Below are positions 19,567-28,003 of a stretch of 64,000 nucleotides of DNA, piece after piece (position 1 is the first letter of the stretch; the number at the start of each line of letters is the position of its first letter). The stretch covers positions 1 through 64,000 of the forward strand of contig JBAZLV010000005.1 of the NCBI GenBank assembly GCA_041650055.1, read 5' to 3'. Position numbers and translations under genes: made by a program. The notes beneath the pieces were generated by a model, which was not told where the DNA came from, searched no databases, and saw only the letters and a list, made by a program, of their open reading frames with translations. This DNA comes from JBAZLV01 sp041650055. GTDB taxonomy: Bacteria; Nitrospirota; UBA9217.

Positions 19567-19581
19567 GAAACCTCCAAATTT

Positions 19582-19791
19582 TTACGGCACGGGATCATAG
19601 CCGCCGGCATGGAACGGATTGCATTTCAGTACCCTGACCACGGTCAACCACACGGCTTCCGGAAATTTTTTCTTCTGAAATGCTTCCAGTGCATACTCTG
19701 AACATGTTGGCATAAATCTGCAGGCTGGCGGCACACAAGGTGACAAAAATCGTTTATAAAAACGTAATAACAGTATAATAACGGCTTTCAC
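19582..19791 (-). CDS. yidD: membrane protein insertion efficiency factor YidD
   Basis: A 69-residue protein with the complete family signature: LLRFYKRFLSPCVPPACRFM, PTCSEYALEAF and a terminal HAGGYDPVP. It assists membrane protein insertion at the inner face of the membrane. The start overlaps the rnpA stop by four bases, and yidC follows after 15 bp, as in most bacteria. Confidence 0.95.
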   Translation of the reverse strand: MKAVIILLLRFYKRFLSPCVPPACRFMPTCSEYALEAFQKKKFPEAVWLTVVRVLKCNPFHAGGYDPVP

Positions 19792-20153
19792 GATGGAATA
19801 CCTTCGGCTTCTCGTTTCGGAAATGCTTTATCGAGCATCTTACCAACGGCATTATATAAGAGTTCATATTCCGCGATTTGTAACGGCTGCCGCACGACAA
19901 ACACCAGATCATACCCCTGCGTACGCTTTTCGAGATGACGCATAATACAATCACGAAGCCTGCGCTTTACTTTATTTCGTTGTACTGCGTTAATCTGTTT
20001 TTTGACGACCGAGATTCCTACGCGGAAATTTTCTTTTTCGTTTCTGGTATAAAAAAGAGAAAGACCGTCATACGACAGCCTTTTTCCTTTCATAGTCGCT
20101 CTGAATTGTGTGTTTTTTCGTAACCGTTCGCTCTTTTTATATGCGTACGGCAT
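19788..20153 (-). CDS. rnpA: ribonuclease P protein component
   Basis: A 121-residue basic protein that helps the RNase P RNA bind pre-tRNA. The conserved RNR-type segment reads KKQINAVQRNKVKRRLRDCI near residue 50, and the N-terminus ERLRKNTQFRATMKGKRLSY is typical. It lies between rpmH (20 bp upstream) and yidD (overlapping). Confidence 0.93.
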   Translation of the reverse strand: MPYAYKKSERLRKNTQFRATMKGKRLSYDGLSLFYTRNEKENFRVGISVVKKQINAVQRNKVKRRLRDCIMRHLEKRTQGYDLVFVVRQPLQIAEYELLYNAVGKMLDKAFPKREAEGIPS

Positions 20154-20173
20154 GCATGGTTCCTGAAAAAAAG

Positions 20174-20311
20174 TTATACTGCAAGCCGCTTTCTTCCTTT
20201 TGCTCTGCGGCGGTTAATAGCTTTTCTTCCTCCTGCAGTGCTCATTCTTTTTCTGAATCCCTGAGCTCTTTTTTGTTTCAGGTTGCTTTTTTGTGCCGTT
20301 GTTTCGGACAT
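20174..20311 (-). CDS. rpmH: 50S ribosomal protein L34
   Basis: A 45-residue protein with the L34 core NLKQKRAQGFRKRMSTAGGR and the terminal RRRAKGRKRL. ATG 20311 is preferred over an in-frame upstream start because AAAGGAG lies ahead of it and the length then matches the family. The N-terminus (SETTAQKS) differs from the usual MKRTFQPS. First gene of the rpmH-rnpA-yidD-yidC operon. Confidence 0.95.
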   Translation of the reverse strand: MSETTAQKSNLKQKRAQGFRKRMSTAGGRKAINRRRAKGRKRLAV

Positions 20312-20349
20312 GATCTGCTCCTTTAATCCAAAAATGAATAGAAGAGGTA

Positions 20350-20377
20350 TTATAAGCAAAAAAGCAACGATGTCAAG
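20350..20377 (-). promoter_or_regulatory. sigma-70-type promoter for rpmH
   Basis: On the minus strand, TTGACA (20377-20372), a 16-bp spacer and TATAAT (20355-20350): both hexamers match the consensus exactly. It lies about 40 bases ahead of the rpmH start and should drive rpmH-rnpA-yidD-yidC strongly. Confidence 0.9.
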
Positions 20378-20413
20378 CGAAAATCTGCGTCAAATCAGCG
20401 TTTTGTAAAGCTC

Positions 20414-21004
20414 TCATTCATCTGTTTCTTGTTTTCGATTTCCGGTTATCCACCAGTCTCCCTTATCCTGAAACCACCAGAGCGAAGAATCCGTCTCGAG
20501 AATTGCTTGAGCAAGTTCCCGTGCAGCCTGGGTCTTCAATCTTTTTAACGAAAATGCGATCCATTCCTCTGCATATTTATTCCCGAGATCCAGGCATTCC
20601 TTCAATGACAGAATCATTTCCACCTGATCAGCATCGCGTGCCAGTTCTGCTTCTTTCGTTGTGTTCTCGGAAAATTCCCGTATCGTGTCGCTCAACTCAC
20701 GTCCGAATGGAAGATTTTCCGAAAGATCATGCACTGCCTTCTGATCATCAACAGTCACGTATTTTTTGTTTACATAGTTTAAATCTCCGGTTCTTGCTTC
20801 AGGCAGATCATGAAATAAACATAATTTTATAACCTTATCTGAATCAATACCAGGGACAATCATCGCCAGAGCATAGCCGATATATGCCGTGCGGAAGGAG
20901 TGTTCTGCAACAGATTCCGCACCTGAACCCAAAAACTGAAATCCGCTTCTTGGCGTCCGTTTTAGCATTCCTGCTTCAAAAAGAAAATTGGCAATTGTTC
21001 GCAT
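20414..21004 (-). CDS. HD-domain phosphohydrolase (YfbR/HDDC2-like 5'-deoxynucleotidase)
   Basis: A 196-residue HD-superfamily protein. Metal ligands appear as SVAEHSFR near residue 35 and LCLFHDLPEARTGDLNY near 65-80, with ELARDADQVEMIL near 120 supplying the last aspartate. This pattern matches the YfbR/HDDC2 group, which dephosphorylates deoxynucleoside monophosphates. That activity is known for the family and inferred here. The gene borders the candidate origin, with the rpmH promoter downstream of its 3' end. Confidence 0.85.
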   Translation of the reverse strand: MRTIANFLFEAGMLKRTPRSGFQFLGSGAESVAEHSFRTAYIGYALAMIVPGIDSDKVIKLCLFHDLPEARTGDLNYVNKKYVTVDDQKAVHDLSENLPFGRELSDTIREFSENTTKEAELARDADQVEMILSLKECLDLGNKYAEEWIAFSLKRLKTQAARELAQAILETDSSLWWFQDKGDWWITGNRKQETDE

Positions 21005-21104
21005 GGTGTTTTATACCATAGTACGTGTCCGGTTTCAATCCCTGCTACATAGAATCTCCCGGCCTTGCCGAAGGAGGTTTACTCAGTTATGAGCAGTTAG
21101 AGGT

Positions 21105-21326
21105 TCTCTTTTAATTATTACTAATAGTTATTTAAAAATAGTAGTAGTAGTAATAGGTACTGTGAGTATGTGAGAACAGGAGAGAACCAAATGATAAAAA
21201 AGAAAAATATAAAAGGAAAAGTGTCTGGATAAATATTCTATTCAATGAGGAGAGGACTGTTGGTAGGTGAAGCGATTTATTTATACACAGGTTATGAAAA
21301 GAGAACTAACAGAACAGTGTGGATTT
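21105..21326. other. oriC: candidate chromosomal replication origin (oriC) core
   Basis: In the gene-free gap between the HD and HIT genes, an AT-rich tract (about 21110-21140) runs into six consecutive triplets at 21139-21156: TAG four times, TAA, TAG. These match the DnaA-trio element of the basal unwinding system. Two TGTGAG words follow at 21161 and 21169. DnaA boxes lie on the same side: TCTGGATAA (21224-21232, one mismatch), TTATACACA (21281-21289, matches TTATNCACA) and TGTGGATTT (21318-21326, two mismatches). The order AT-rich region, trio, DnaA boxes is the known architecture. dnaA is 1 kb away and rpmH lies on the other side. Confidence 0.8.
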
Positions 21327-21675
21327 ATCCCGGAGGCCAGCCAAAATGTCTTCCGGACAACAGATGAAGATGAACATGAAAAACAGATTGACCGGCGCCT
21401 TCACCGTTATTGATCACCATCCGGTATCCTTGGGCGTCGAGATTTTTTTGTGATGCAATTGTTTTTGCAACAAAAAATAAATGACCGATCAATTCCCGAT
21501 CCTGAAGTGTCACGGCATGAATATCTTGAATATGTTTCTTGGGAACAATCAGGATATGCACAGGAGCCTGGGGATGGAGATCTTGAAAGGCAAACGATAC
21601 ATCATCTTCATATACAACCTGTGATGGAATTTTTTTCTGAATAATCTTACAGAATATGCAGGAATCCGTATTCAT
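21325..21675 (-). CDS. HIT-family nucleotide-binding protein
   Basis: A 116-residue histidine-triad hydrolase of the HINT type. It has the zinc-type N-terminus DSCIFCKIIQKKIPS, the strand VHILIVPKKHI and the catalytic triad HVHLHLL near residue 97. HINT enzymes cleave AMP from phosphoramidates. ATG 21675 was chosen over an in-frame upstream ATG inside hisI because AAAGGA lies just ahead and the family N-terminus begins there. It starts 2 bases after the hisI stop, so the two genes form an operon. Its last codons overlap a DnaA-box-like site. Confidence 0.93.
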   Translation of the reverse strand: MNTDSCIFCKIIQKKIPSQVVYEDDVSFAFQDLHPQAPVHILIVPKKHIQDIHAVTLQDRELIGHLFFVAKTIASQKNLDAQGYRMVINNGEGAGQSVFHVHLHLLSGRHFGWPPG

Positions 21676-21677
21676 GG

Positions 21678-22007
21678 TTATTCCTTTTCCGAAAAAGTCC
21701 GATAAAAACAGCTTCTCTGGCCCGTGTGACATGCGGGTCCCGTTTGATTCACTTTAATAAGCAGCGTATCTTGGTCACAATCATAGAAAATTTCTTTTAC
21801 ATGCTGGACATGGCCGGATGTTTCTCCTTTTTTCCAGAATTGCTGGCGGGAACGGCTCCAAAACCATGTAAAACCGGTTTCAACTGTTTTGCGCAAAGAT
21901 TCTGCGTTCACATACGCGACCATCAGCACATCATTGGTTTCACAATCCTGTATAACTGCGGGAATAAGACCTTTGTCGTCATATTTGAGATTATCCGGAA
22001 TTTTCAT
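21678..22007 (-). CDS. hisI: phosphoribosyl-AMP cyclohydrolase
   Basis: Opens the adenine ring of PR-AMP, the third step of histidine synthesis. The 109-residue protein has the family motifs DVLMVAYVNAESL, WFWSRSRQQFWKKGETSG, the metal-binding IFYDCDQDTLLIKV and a terminal cysteine/histidine segment GPACHTGQRSCFYR. It is the stand-alone HisI form without a fused HisE. A GTG at 22013 is an alternative start. No other histidine genes are in the window. Confidence 0.93.
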   Translation of the reverse strand: MKIPDNLKYDDKGLIPAVIQDCETNDVLMVAYVNAESLRKTVETGFTWFWSRSRQQFWKKGETSGHVQHVKEIFYDCDQDTLLIKVNQTGPACHTGQRSCFYRTFSEKE

Positions 22008-22122
22008 ATCCACTATGTATCATAAAAGAAAAAAAAAATCCAGAAAAGAAACAAGTTTAATTTTTTCGTTCCTGTTAAAACGGTTTTAGCGCAAAAAAGA
22101 CAAATGTTTTCTAAAAATAACC

Positions 22123-22151
22123 TTGCCAGACAGAAAGTGTTCTGGTATAGT
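22123..22151 (+). promoter_or_regulatory. sigma-70-type promoter for dnaA
   Basis: TTGCCA (22123-22128), a 17-bp spacer and TATAGT (22146-22151). It would give a leader of about 200 bases before dnaA, which contains a perfect DnaA box and so allows autoregulation. Confidence 0.7.
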
Positions 22152-22314
22152 CTTGGACTGCAGGCCACTATATCACTCTGCACAATCCATGCTACGCAGG
22201 ATTTATTGAAACATTCAAAAGCCCCCAAAAATGGGGCGTCTAAAAGCGGACAAGAAGCCTCCGAACGAGCTTATAACTAAGTGAAAAAAAAAGCGAATAA
22301 CGTTTATTAACACC

Positions 22315-22323
22315 TGTGGATAA
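22315..22323 (-). promoter_or_regulatory. perfect DnaA box in the dnaA leader
   Basis: TGTGGATAA on the plus strand is the exact complement of the consensus TTATCCACA. It is 39 bases ahead of the dnaA start and downstream of the predicted promoter, a usual position for DnaA autorepression. It could also be part of a bipartite origin with the cluster at 21.2-21.3 kb. Confidence 0.85.
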
Positions 22324-22361
22324 GCATGTTTGTAACCACCTCGGTTTTTTAAGGGTTTTTT

Positions 22362-23690
22362 ATGGGTTTGGAAAGAATCTGGGAAGAAATATTACTGTTA
22401 ATAGAAAATCGAATTTCCAGGCAGGGTTATGATACCTGGTTCAGCCAGTCCAGGCTTGTTTCCATGGTAGGGAACAAGCTGGTAATCGAGGTGCCGAGCA
22501 AATTTCATCGGGACTGGATAAAAGAACATCATGGCATAACGCTTACCGAGGTAATTAAAGAAGTTGCAAAACGCGATGATGTGGAAATAGAATTTTTTGT
22601 TCCGCCTCAGCAGGCAGCAAGGATCGTGCGGCCTCCCAAAGAAGAAAAAAAAGACGTTCGGGAAATAAAAAACGGTCTTTTTGAAAAAAAATACACATTT
22701 CAAACATTCGTTGTTGGTCCGAGCAATCAGTTTGCTCATGCTGCGGCAAAAGCAGTTGCTGATTCTCCAGGCAGAGCATACAATCCGCTTTTTATTTACA
22801 GTGGCGTGGGTCTCGGCAAAACACATCTTGTAAATGCCATCGGTCATCATGTGCAGAGCAAATCTCCACGTATCCGGGTGGCATACCTTTCATCAGAACA
22901 ATTCACGAATGAACTGATCAATCGCATGAGCCATCAGCGCATGGAAGAGTTCCGCCAAAAATACCGAAACATGGACATCCTGCTGATTGATGATATTCAG
23001 TTTATTGCAGGAAAAGAGCGGACACAGGAAGAATTTTTCCATACGTTCAATACACTGTATGAAGCACAGAAACAGATCGTGCTCACGAGCGATCGTCAGC
23101 CGAAGGAAATCCCGGATATCGAAGAACGGCTCCGTTCCCGTTTCGAATGTGGATTGATCTCGGATATTCAGGCGCCCGATTTTGAAACCCGTATTGCGAT
23201 TCTAAAGAAGAAGGCAGAGTTCTGGGGCATTCGACTCCCGGACGATGTTGCTGAGTTTCTCGCGTCTATCATGAAAGGCAATATCCGCGAACTCGAAGGC
23301 GGGCTGGTAAAATTGGGTGCAGTATCCTCACTCACGAATACGGAAATCACCCAGGAACTGGCGAAGAACGAATTAAAATATCTCATTGATAACCGGGAAA
23401 AAGTTATTACCAAGGATATGGTTCAGAAGGTGGTGGCAGAGGCCTTTGGCATCAAGGCGACTGATTTAAAATCCAAACGGCGGACGAAAACAATTGTGCT
23501 TCCCCGGCAAGTGGCCATGCACCTTTGCCGTCTATTTGCCGGTTCCTCGCTTCCCGAAATCGGTGCTTTCTTCGGCGGAAAAGATCACAGCACGGTTATT
23601 CACGCGTGTAAGGTAATCGAGGAAAAAAAAGAAAAAGACCCGGAACTCAAGGCAACGATCGAGCTGTTAATTAAGCAGTTAAAGCACTGA
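22362..23690 (+). CDS. dnaA: chromosomal replication initiator DnaA
   Basis: A 442-residue AAA+ initiator. Domain I is at the N-terminus (WFSQSRLVSMVGNKLVIEV), followed by a short linker and the ATPase domain from KYTFQTFVVGPSNQFAHAAA. Walker A is YSGVGLGKTHLVNAIG and Walker B is ILLIDDIQF. The arginine finger lies in ERLRSRFECGL. Domain IV has the DNA-binding signature GGKDHSTVIHACKVIEE. AAGGG precedes the ATG by six bases. dnaN follows after 66 bp. Confidence 0.97.
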   Translation: MGLERIWEEILLLIENRISRQGYDTWFSQSRLVSMVGNKLVIEVPSKFHRDWIKEHHGITLTEVIKEVAKRDDVEIEFFVPPQQAARIVRPPKEEKKDVREIKNGLFEKKYTFQTFVVGPSNQFAHAAAKAVADSPGRAYNPLFIYSGVGLGKTHLVNAIGHHVQSKSPRIRVAYLSSEQFTNELINRMSHQRMEEFRQKYRNMDILLIDDIQFIAGKERTQEEFFHTFNTLYEAQKQIVLTSDRQPKEIPDIEERLRSRFECGLISDIQAPDFETRIAILKKKAEFWGIRLPDDVAEFLASIMKGNIRELEGGLVKLGAVSSLTNTEITQELAKNELKYLIDNREKVITKDMVQKVVAEAFGIKATDLKSKRRTKTIVLPRQVAMHLCRLFAGSSLPEIGAFFGGKDHSTVIHACKVIEEKKEKDPELKATIELLIKQLKH

Positions 23691-23756
23691 AAATAATAAA
23701 AAAACTTGCTATTCTAACTCGATTTTGATACTATGCTGATTGCATAGGAGGCCCGC

Positions 23757-24875
23757 ATGAAGCTCACCATTAAGAAAGAAGAAATCCTGAAAGGGTTGCA
23801 AAGAATACAGGGTGTTGTTGAAAAAAAGAATACGATGCCTATTCTTTCAAACATGCTGCTCATCGCGGAAGGATCAGGAATTGAAATCGTGGCAACGGAT
23901 CTTGAAATAGGCCTCCGTGGTCATTATCAGGCGGATGTTGCAAAGCCGGGAGCGGTTGCCGTATCAGCGAAAAAGATGTTCGAAATCGTGCGAGAGCTTC
24001 CCGAAGAAGAGATTCAGATTAAAGTCGAAGAAAACAACCGGGTGAAAATCGTATCAGGCAATTCTCAATTCAAGCTCGTGGGTTTGCCCAAAGAAGAGTA
24101 TCCTGCGCTCCCGGATGTTGCTGAAGAAGGCATGATTGTTATTGACGGCGAGATCATGCGCGATATGATCAAAAAAACACTGTATGCCGTGGCGGAAAAC
24201 GATGCCCGCTATGTTCTGAACGGGATGTTTGTTCATATGTCTCAGACCAAAGCAGGCCTGCAAATCAGGATGGTAGGGACAGACGGCCATCGGTTGTCAA
24301 TGGTCGATCGTGTGATTGACGCAAAGCACAAGGAAGAGAGTGTTGTTATTCCAAAAAAGGCGATGATGGAACTTCGCCGGCTTCTGGAGGAAGACGCCGC
24401 ATCCAAGGCGGAACTCAGGATTGGGTTCGGAAAGAACCACGCGTTATTCAAGCTTGATGGGCTGGTGATGGTATCAAAACTGATTGACGGCAATTATCCC
24501 AATTATCACCAGGTTATTCCGGCCAAGACAACCAAAAAAGTAACCGTATCCAAGGAGGAATTTGCACACGCGGTCAAACGGGTATCCATTCTCTCGAAGG
24601 AAAAAATGAATGCAGTCAAGCTTCAGCTCGAACGGAATCAATTCGTTCTTTCCACCAACAATCCGGAAGTCGGAGAGGCGAATGAAGAACTTTCCGTAGA
24701 GTATCAGGGAGAACCGATCACGATCGGGTTTAATTCCCGGTATCTTATGGATGTGCTTTCCGCAATGGAACGATCCACTATTGCCCTTGAATTCAGTGAT
24801 GCATTAAGCCCGTGCCTGATTTCAGAAGAAGGCGACGAATTGTACAAGTGCGTAGTCATGCCGATGCGGGTATAA
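23757..24875 (+). CDS. dnaN: DNA polymerase III sliding clamp (beta subunit)
   Basis: The processivity clamp, 372 residues in three similar domains. Recognisable segments are KKNTMPILSNMLLIA, FKLVGLPKEEYPALPDV, MVGTDGHRLSMVDRV and the C-terminal VVMPMRV, which forms part of the hydrophobic pocket for clamp-binding peptides. GGAGG precedes the start. A terminator-like hairpin separates it from gyrB. Confidence 0.96.
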   Translation: MKLTIKKEEILKGLQRIQGVVEKKNTMPILSNMLLIAEGSGIEIVATDLEIGLRGHYQADVAKPGAVAVSAKKMFEIVRELPEEEIQIKVEENNRVKIVSGNSQFKLVGLPKEEYPALPDVAEEGMIVIDGEIMRDMIKKTLYAVAENDARYVLNGMFVHMSQTKAGLQIRMVGTDGHRLSMVDRVIDAKHKEESVVIPKKAMMELRRLLEEDAASKAELRIGFGKNHALFKLDGLVMVSKLIDGNYPNYHQVIPAKTTKKVTVSKEEFAHAVKRVSILSKEKMNAVKLQLERNQFVLSTNNPEVGEANEELSVEYQGEPITIGFNSRYLMDVLSAMERSTIALEFSDALSPCLISEEGDELYKCVVMPMRV

Positions 24876-24954
24876 CCGCCACGTGCTTGAAATCCTGAAT
24901 ATGGTGTAGCTGTTGTTTTCGCAGTGCACATGATGTAATTTGAATTTCTGCAAT

Positions 24955-24989
24955 AAGGGATTTCCGGATAGAGGCAAATCCCTTTTTTT
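24955..24989 (+). terminator. rho-independent terminator between dnaN and gyrB
   Basis: AAGGGATTT (24955-24963) pairs with AAATCCCTT (24976-24984), followed by a run of T to 24989. It lies only 12 bases ahead of gyrB, so it ends dnaA-dnaN transcripts or acts as an attenuator in the gyrB leader. Confidence 0.8.
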
Positions 24990-25000
24990 GCGAGGAACAG

Positions 25001-27403
25001 ATGGAATATTCAGCAGACAGCATTAAAGTCCTTGAAGGCCTGGAAGCAGTACGGAAGCGGCCAGCCATGTATATCGGCAGTACCGGCTCTGTCGGACTGC
25101 ATCATCTCGTGTATGAAATTGTCGATAACAGTGTCGATGAAGCCATGGCAGGATGTTGTAAAAACATCGATGTTATCATTCATGTTGATAACAGCATCAC
25201 CGTGATTGATGATGGCCGCGGAATTCCCACGGCCATGCATAGCACGCAAAAACGATCGGCAGCCGAGGTAGCGCTAACGGTGCTCCATGCAGGAGGCAAA
25301 TTCGACGGCCAGGCATATAAAGTCTCGGGCGGATTGCATGGGGTTGGTGTCTCGGTCGTGAATGCGCTTTCCGAATGGCTCGAACTTGAAATCAAACAGA
25401 ACGGGAAGGTCTATCAGCAGCGGTATGAACGAGGAGCTCCCCAGGCGCCCCTTGCGATAACCGGGACAACAACAACGACCGGAACCAAGATCACCTTTAA
25501 ACCTGATTACCAGATTTTTGAAGAGCGGGAATACAGCTACGATATTCTTTCTCAGCGCTTGCGTGAACTCGCGTTTTTGAATCGGGGTCTCAAAATCACG
25601 ATCCAGGATGAGCGAAGTACAAAAAAGCAAACATTTTTCTATGAGGGGGGGATTGCGTCCTTCATAGAATATTTAAACAAGAATAAAACACCTCTTCATC
25701 CTGCACCTATTTATTTGGTTAAAGAACGTGAAGGAATTTTTGTCGAAATCGCACTTCAGTACAACGAGAGTTATGTCGAGCAAGTGTTTACCTTTGCGAA
25801 TAATATCAATACCCAGGAAGGCGGAACTCATCTGGTTGGTTTCAAGGCCGCACTTACGAGAACGATCAATAGTTATGCAATCTCAAGCGGACTTCTTAAA
25901 AATGGATCAGAGGCGCTTTCGGGAGAAGATGTGCGTGAAGGACTCACCGCAGTCATAAGCGTTCGGCTCCAGAATCCCCAATTTGAAGGACAGACAAAGA
26001 CAAAACTGGGGAACAGTGAAGCAAAGGGCATTGTCGAAGCGATGGTGAATGAAGTTCTCGGCACGTATCTTGAGGAAAACCCTGCGGTAGCCCGCAAGAT
26101 TGCGGAAAAAGCATTAAACGCCGCTCGTGCACGCGAAGCAGCACGCAAGGCACGCGAACTTACCCGCCGTAAAGGTGTACTTGATTCAACATCACTTCCC
26201 GGAAAACTTGCTGACTGCCAGGAAAAAGATCCCGCGCTGTCAGAACTTTTTATCGTTGAAGGAGATTCTGCAGGCGGGTCTGCAAAACAGGGTCGGGATA
26301 GAAAGAACCAGGCAATTCTGCCGCTCAAAGGTAAAATCTTGAACGTTGAAAAAGCCCGGTTTGACAAAATGCTCTCGAGCGATGAGATCAAGGTCCTCAT
26401 CACTGCGCTCGGGACAGGCATTGGTTCAGAGGAATTTGATATTGCGAAGCTCCGCTATCACAAAATCGTGATCATGACTGACGCGGATGTGGACGGTGCG
26501 CATATCCGGACGCTTCTCCTCACGTTCTTTTATCGGCAGATGCCCCAGATTATCGAACGAGGATACCTTTATATTGCGCAACCACCGCTTTTTAAGATCA
26601 AGCGCGGCAAAACCGAACGCTATATTAAAGACGAATCCCGGATGGAAGATTTTTTGCTCGATCTTGCGGCCGAAGACCTTGAATTGTATTCGTCCGAGCA
26701 GGATGCCTGGTTAAGCGGAGACCGGCTTACGTCAACGCTCAAGAAGCTGGTACACTTTGAAAAGACGCTGGGCAAGTTTAAACGCAAACGGCTTGATGTT
26801 ATGGTGCTCCGGGCTGCGCTCTTAGATAAAGCATTCAATAAAACGTATCTCAAGGATGCCGAAAAACTCAAGACCATTGCAGCACGTGTTGAGAAGTATC
26901 TTAACACATTTCATTCCCAGACCACGATAGAATGGTTCATAGAAAAAGATGAAGAACACGAGGCGCTGCGGCTTCGGATTGATACAAAATTCAATGCAAT
27001 GCATTCCAGTATTATTTTTGATGAAAACTTTTTGACCTCGCCGGAATTTCGTGAGCTTCAGAGTCTCTCACCTGCACTCCTTGGACTCGGCGGTTCAGCA
27101 TATACCATACGAGAAAAAGGTGTTGAAAAAAGCTTCAATGATACTGGCAAGCTCATGTTTTACCTGCTCGAGCTTGGGAAAAAGGGTCTTGCAATTCAAC
27201 GGTACAAAGGATTGGGTGAAATGAATCCTGATCAGCTCTGGCTGACAACCATGGATCCGGAGAAGAGGACGTTCCTGCAGGTGACTATTGAGGATTCGGT
27301 CAAGGCTGACGAGATTTTTACCATCCTGATGGGAGATCAAGTGGAGCCGCGTCGGGCATTCATTCAGCGGCATGCCTTAGAAGTGAAAAATCTGGATGTA
27401 TAA
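25001..27403 (+). CDS. gyrB: DNA gyrase subunit B
   Basis: The ATPase subunit of gyrase, 800 residues. N-terminal GHKL ATPase motifs are EIVDNSVDEAMAG, DDGRGIPTAMH and GLHGVGVSVVNALSEWLE. The TOPRIM domain has FIVEGDSAGGSAKQGRDRK and MTDADVDGAHIRTLLLTFF. An extra segment of about 160 residues after TOPRIM (from about 545) is the insertion seen in Gram-negative GyrB and accounts for the length. The C-terminus IQRYKGLGEMNPDQLW is conserved. GAGGAA precedes the ATG. Confidence 0.97.
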   Translation: MEYSADSIKVLEGLEAVRKRPAMYIGSTGSVGLHHLVYEIVDNSVDEAMAGCCKNIDVIIHVDNSITVIDDGRGIPTAMHSTQKRSAAEVALTVLHAGGKFDGQAYKVSGGLHGVGVSVVNALSEWLELEIKQNGKVYQQRYERGAPQAPLAITGTTTTTGTKITFKPDYQIFEEREYSYDILSQRLRELAFLNRGLKITIQDERSTKKQTFFYEGGIASFIEYLNKNKTPLHPAPIYLVKEREGIFVEIALQYNESYVEQVFTFANNINTQEGGTHLVGFKAALTRTINSYAISSGLLKNGSEALSGEDVREGLTAVISVRLQNPQFEGQTKTKLGNSEAKGIVEAMVNEVLGTYLEENPAVARKIAEKALNAARAREAARKARELTRRKGVLDSTSLPGKLADCQEKDPALSELFIVEGDSAGGSAKQGRDRKNQAILPLKGKILNVEKARFDKMLSSDEIKVLITALGTGIGSEEFDIAKLRYHKIVIMTDADVDGAHIRTLLLTFFYRQMPQIIERGYLYIAQPPLFKIKRGKTERYIKDESRMEDFLLDLAAEDLELYSSEQDAWLSGDRLTSTLKKLVHFEKTLGKFKRKRLDVMVLRAALLDKAFNKTYLKDAEKLKTIAARVEKYLNTFHSQTTIEWFIEKDEEHEALRLRIDTKFNAMHSSIIFDENFLTSPEFRELQSLSPALLGLGGSAYTIREKGVEKSFNDTGKLMFYLLELGKKGLAIQRYKGLGEMNPDQLWLTTMDPEKRTFLQVTIEDSVKADEIFTILMGDQVEPRRAFIQRHALEVKNLDV

Positions 27404-27421
27404 TGTACGAAGCCCAATTAC

Positions 27422-27604
27422 ATGATTGAACGAGTGGTACGAAAAACATCTTTACAGAATTTTTTTGAAATCAGAGAAAACCTGCTTTTTTGGTTATCCA
27501 AAACACCCGAGGAACGCATTGCCGAAGTTGAGCGCTTACGGCGGGAGCGAGATGGAAATACAAACAGATTACAAAGAACTGCTCGAGCTCTTCAACGCAC
27601 ATAA
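27422..27604 (+). CDS. small protein upstream of nucleotidyltransferase, unknown function
   Basis: A 60-residue charged protein (VVRKTSLQNFF at the start, KTPEERIAEVERLRRERDGN near the middle, LQRTARALQRT at the end). Short proteins with this plan, 'S/TPEERL..LEELRR..G...RLQRV..VVRR', commonly precede AbiEii-like nucleotidyltransferases; that comparison is from memory. It overlaps the next gene by 53 bp in another frame, which suggests a coupled pair. Function is unknown; a partner or antitoxin role is inference. It lies in the gyrB-gyrA gap. Confidence 0.65.
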   Translation: MIERVVRKTSLQNFFEIRENLLFWLSKTPEERIAEVERLRRERDGNTNRLQRTARALQRT

Positions 27605-27998
27605 GGTTGATTATCTCATTATCGGTGCCTATGCACTTGCGTTTTATGGAGCGCCGCGATATACGGGTGATTTAGATATTCTTGTTCGTCCAGATCAAGA
27701 GAACGCAGAAAAGATCCTTCAAGCGCTCGAAGAATTCGGTTTTGGCTCTTTGAATCTGAACGCTGATGATTTCGCTGCTCCAGACAAGGTCGTCCAGCTG
27801 GGAATGCCGCCCGTCCGTATCGATATTATCACATCGATTACGGGTGTATCTTGGGAGGAAGCGAAAGCGAGCCGGATTGCAGCCCCTTTAGGAAATGTGC
27901 CAATCTTTTACATTGGAAAAGAGACGCTTATACGTAATAAGCATGCATTAGGCAGAAAAAAAGACCTTGCAGATATCGAGGCGCTTGGCGAAGATTAA
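27552..27998 (+). CDS. nucleotidyltransferase of the AbiEii/DUF6036-like group
   Basis: A 148-residue protein with a minimal nucleotidyltransferase fold: VDYLIIGAYALAFYGAPRYT near residues 18-37, then the metal-binding TGDLDILVRP, and a third acidic strand PVRIDIITSITGVSW near 95. The C-terminus FYIGKETLIRNKHALGRKKD LADIEAL matches the group ('L..NK.A.GR.KDL.D...L'). ATG 27552 has GGGAG just upstream. Such proteins occur as toxins, antitoxins or tRNA-modifying enzymes; which applies here cannot be told. It sits between gyrB and gyrA on the same strand, 5 bp ahead of gyrA. Confidence 0.85.
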   Translation: MEIQTDYKELLELFNAHKVDYLIIGAYALAFYGAPRYTGDLDILVRPDQENAEKILQALEEFGFGSLNLNADDFAAPDKVVQLGMPPVRIDIITSITGVSWEEAKASRIAAPLGNVPIFYIGKETLIRNKHALGRKKDLADIEALGED

Positions 27999-28003
27999 TT
28001 ATT

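Noticed and set aside
20446..20454. TTATCCACC, a near-perfect DnaA box
   Set aside because: It lies inside the HD hydrolase coding sequence near its 3' end and is isolated from the origin cluster, so it is likely chance.
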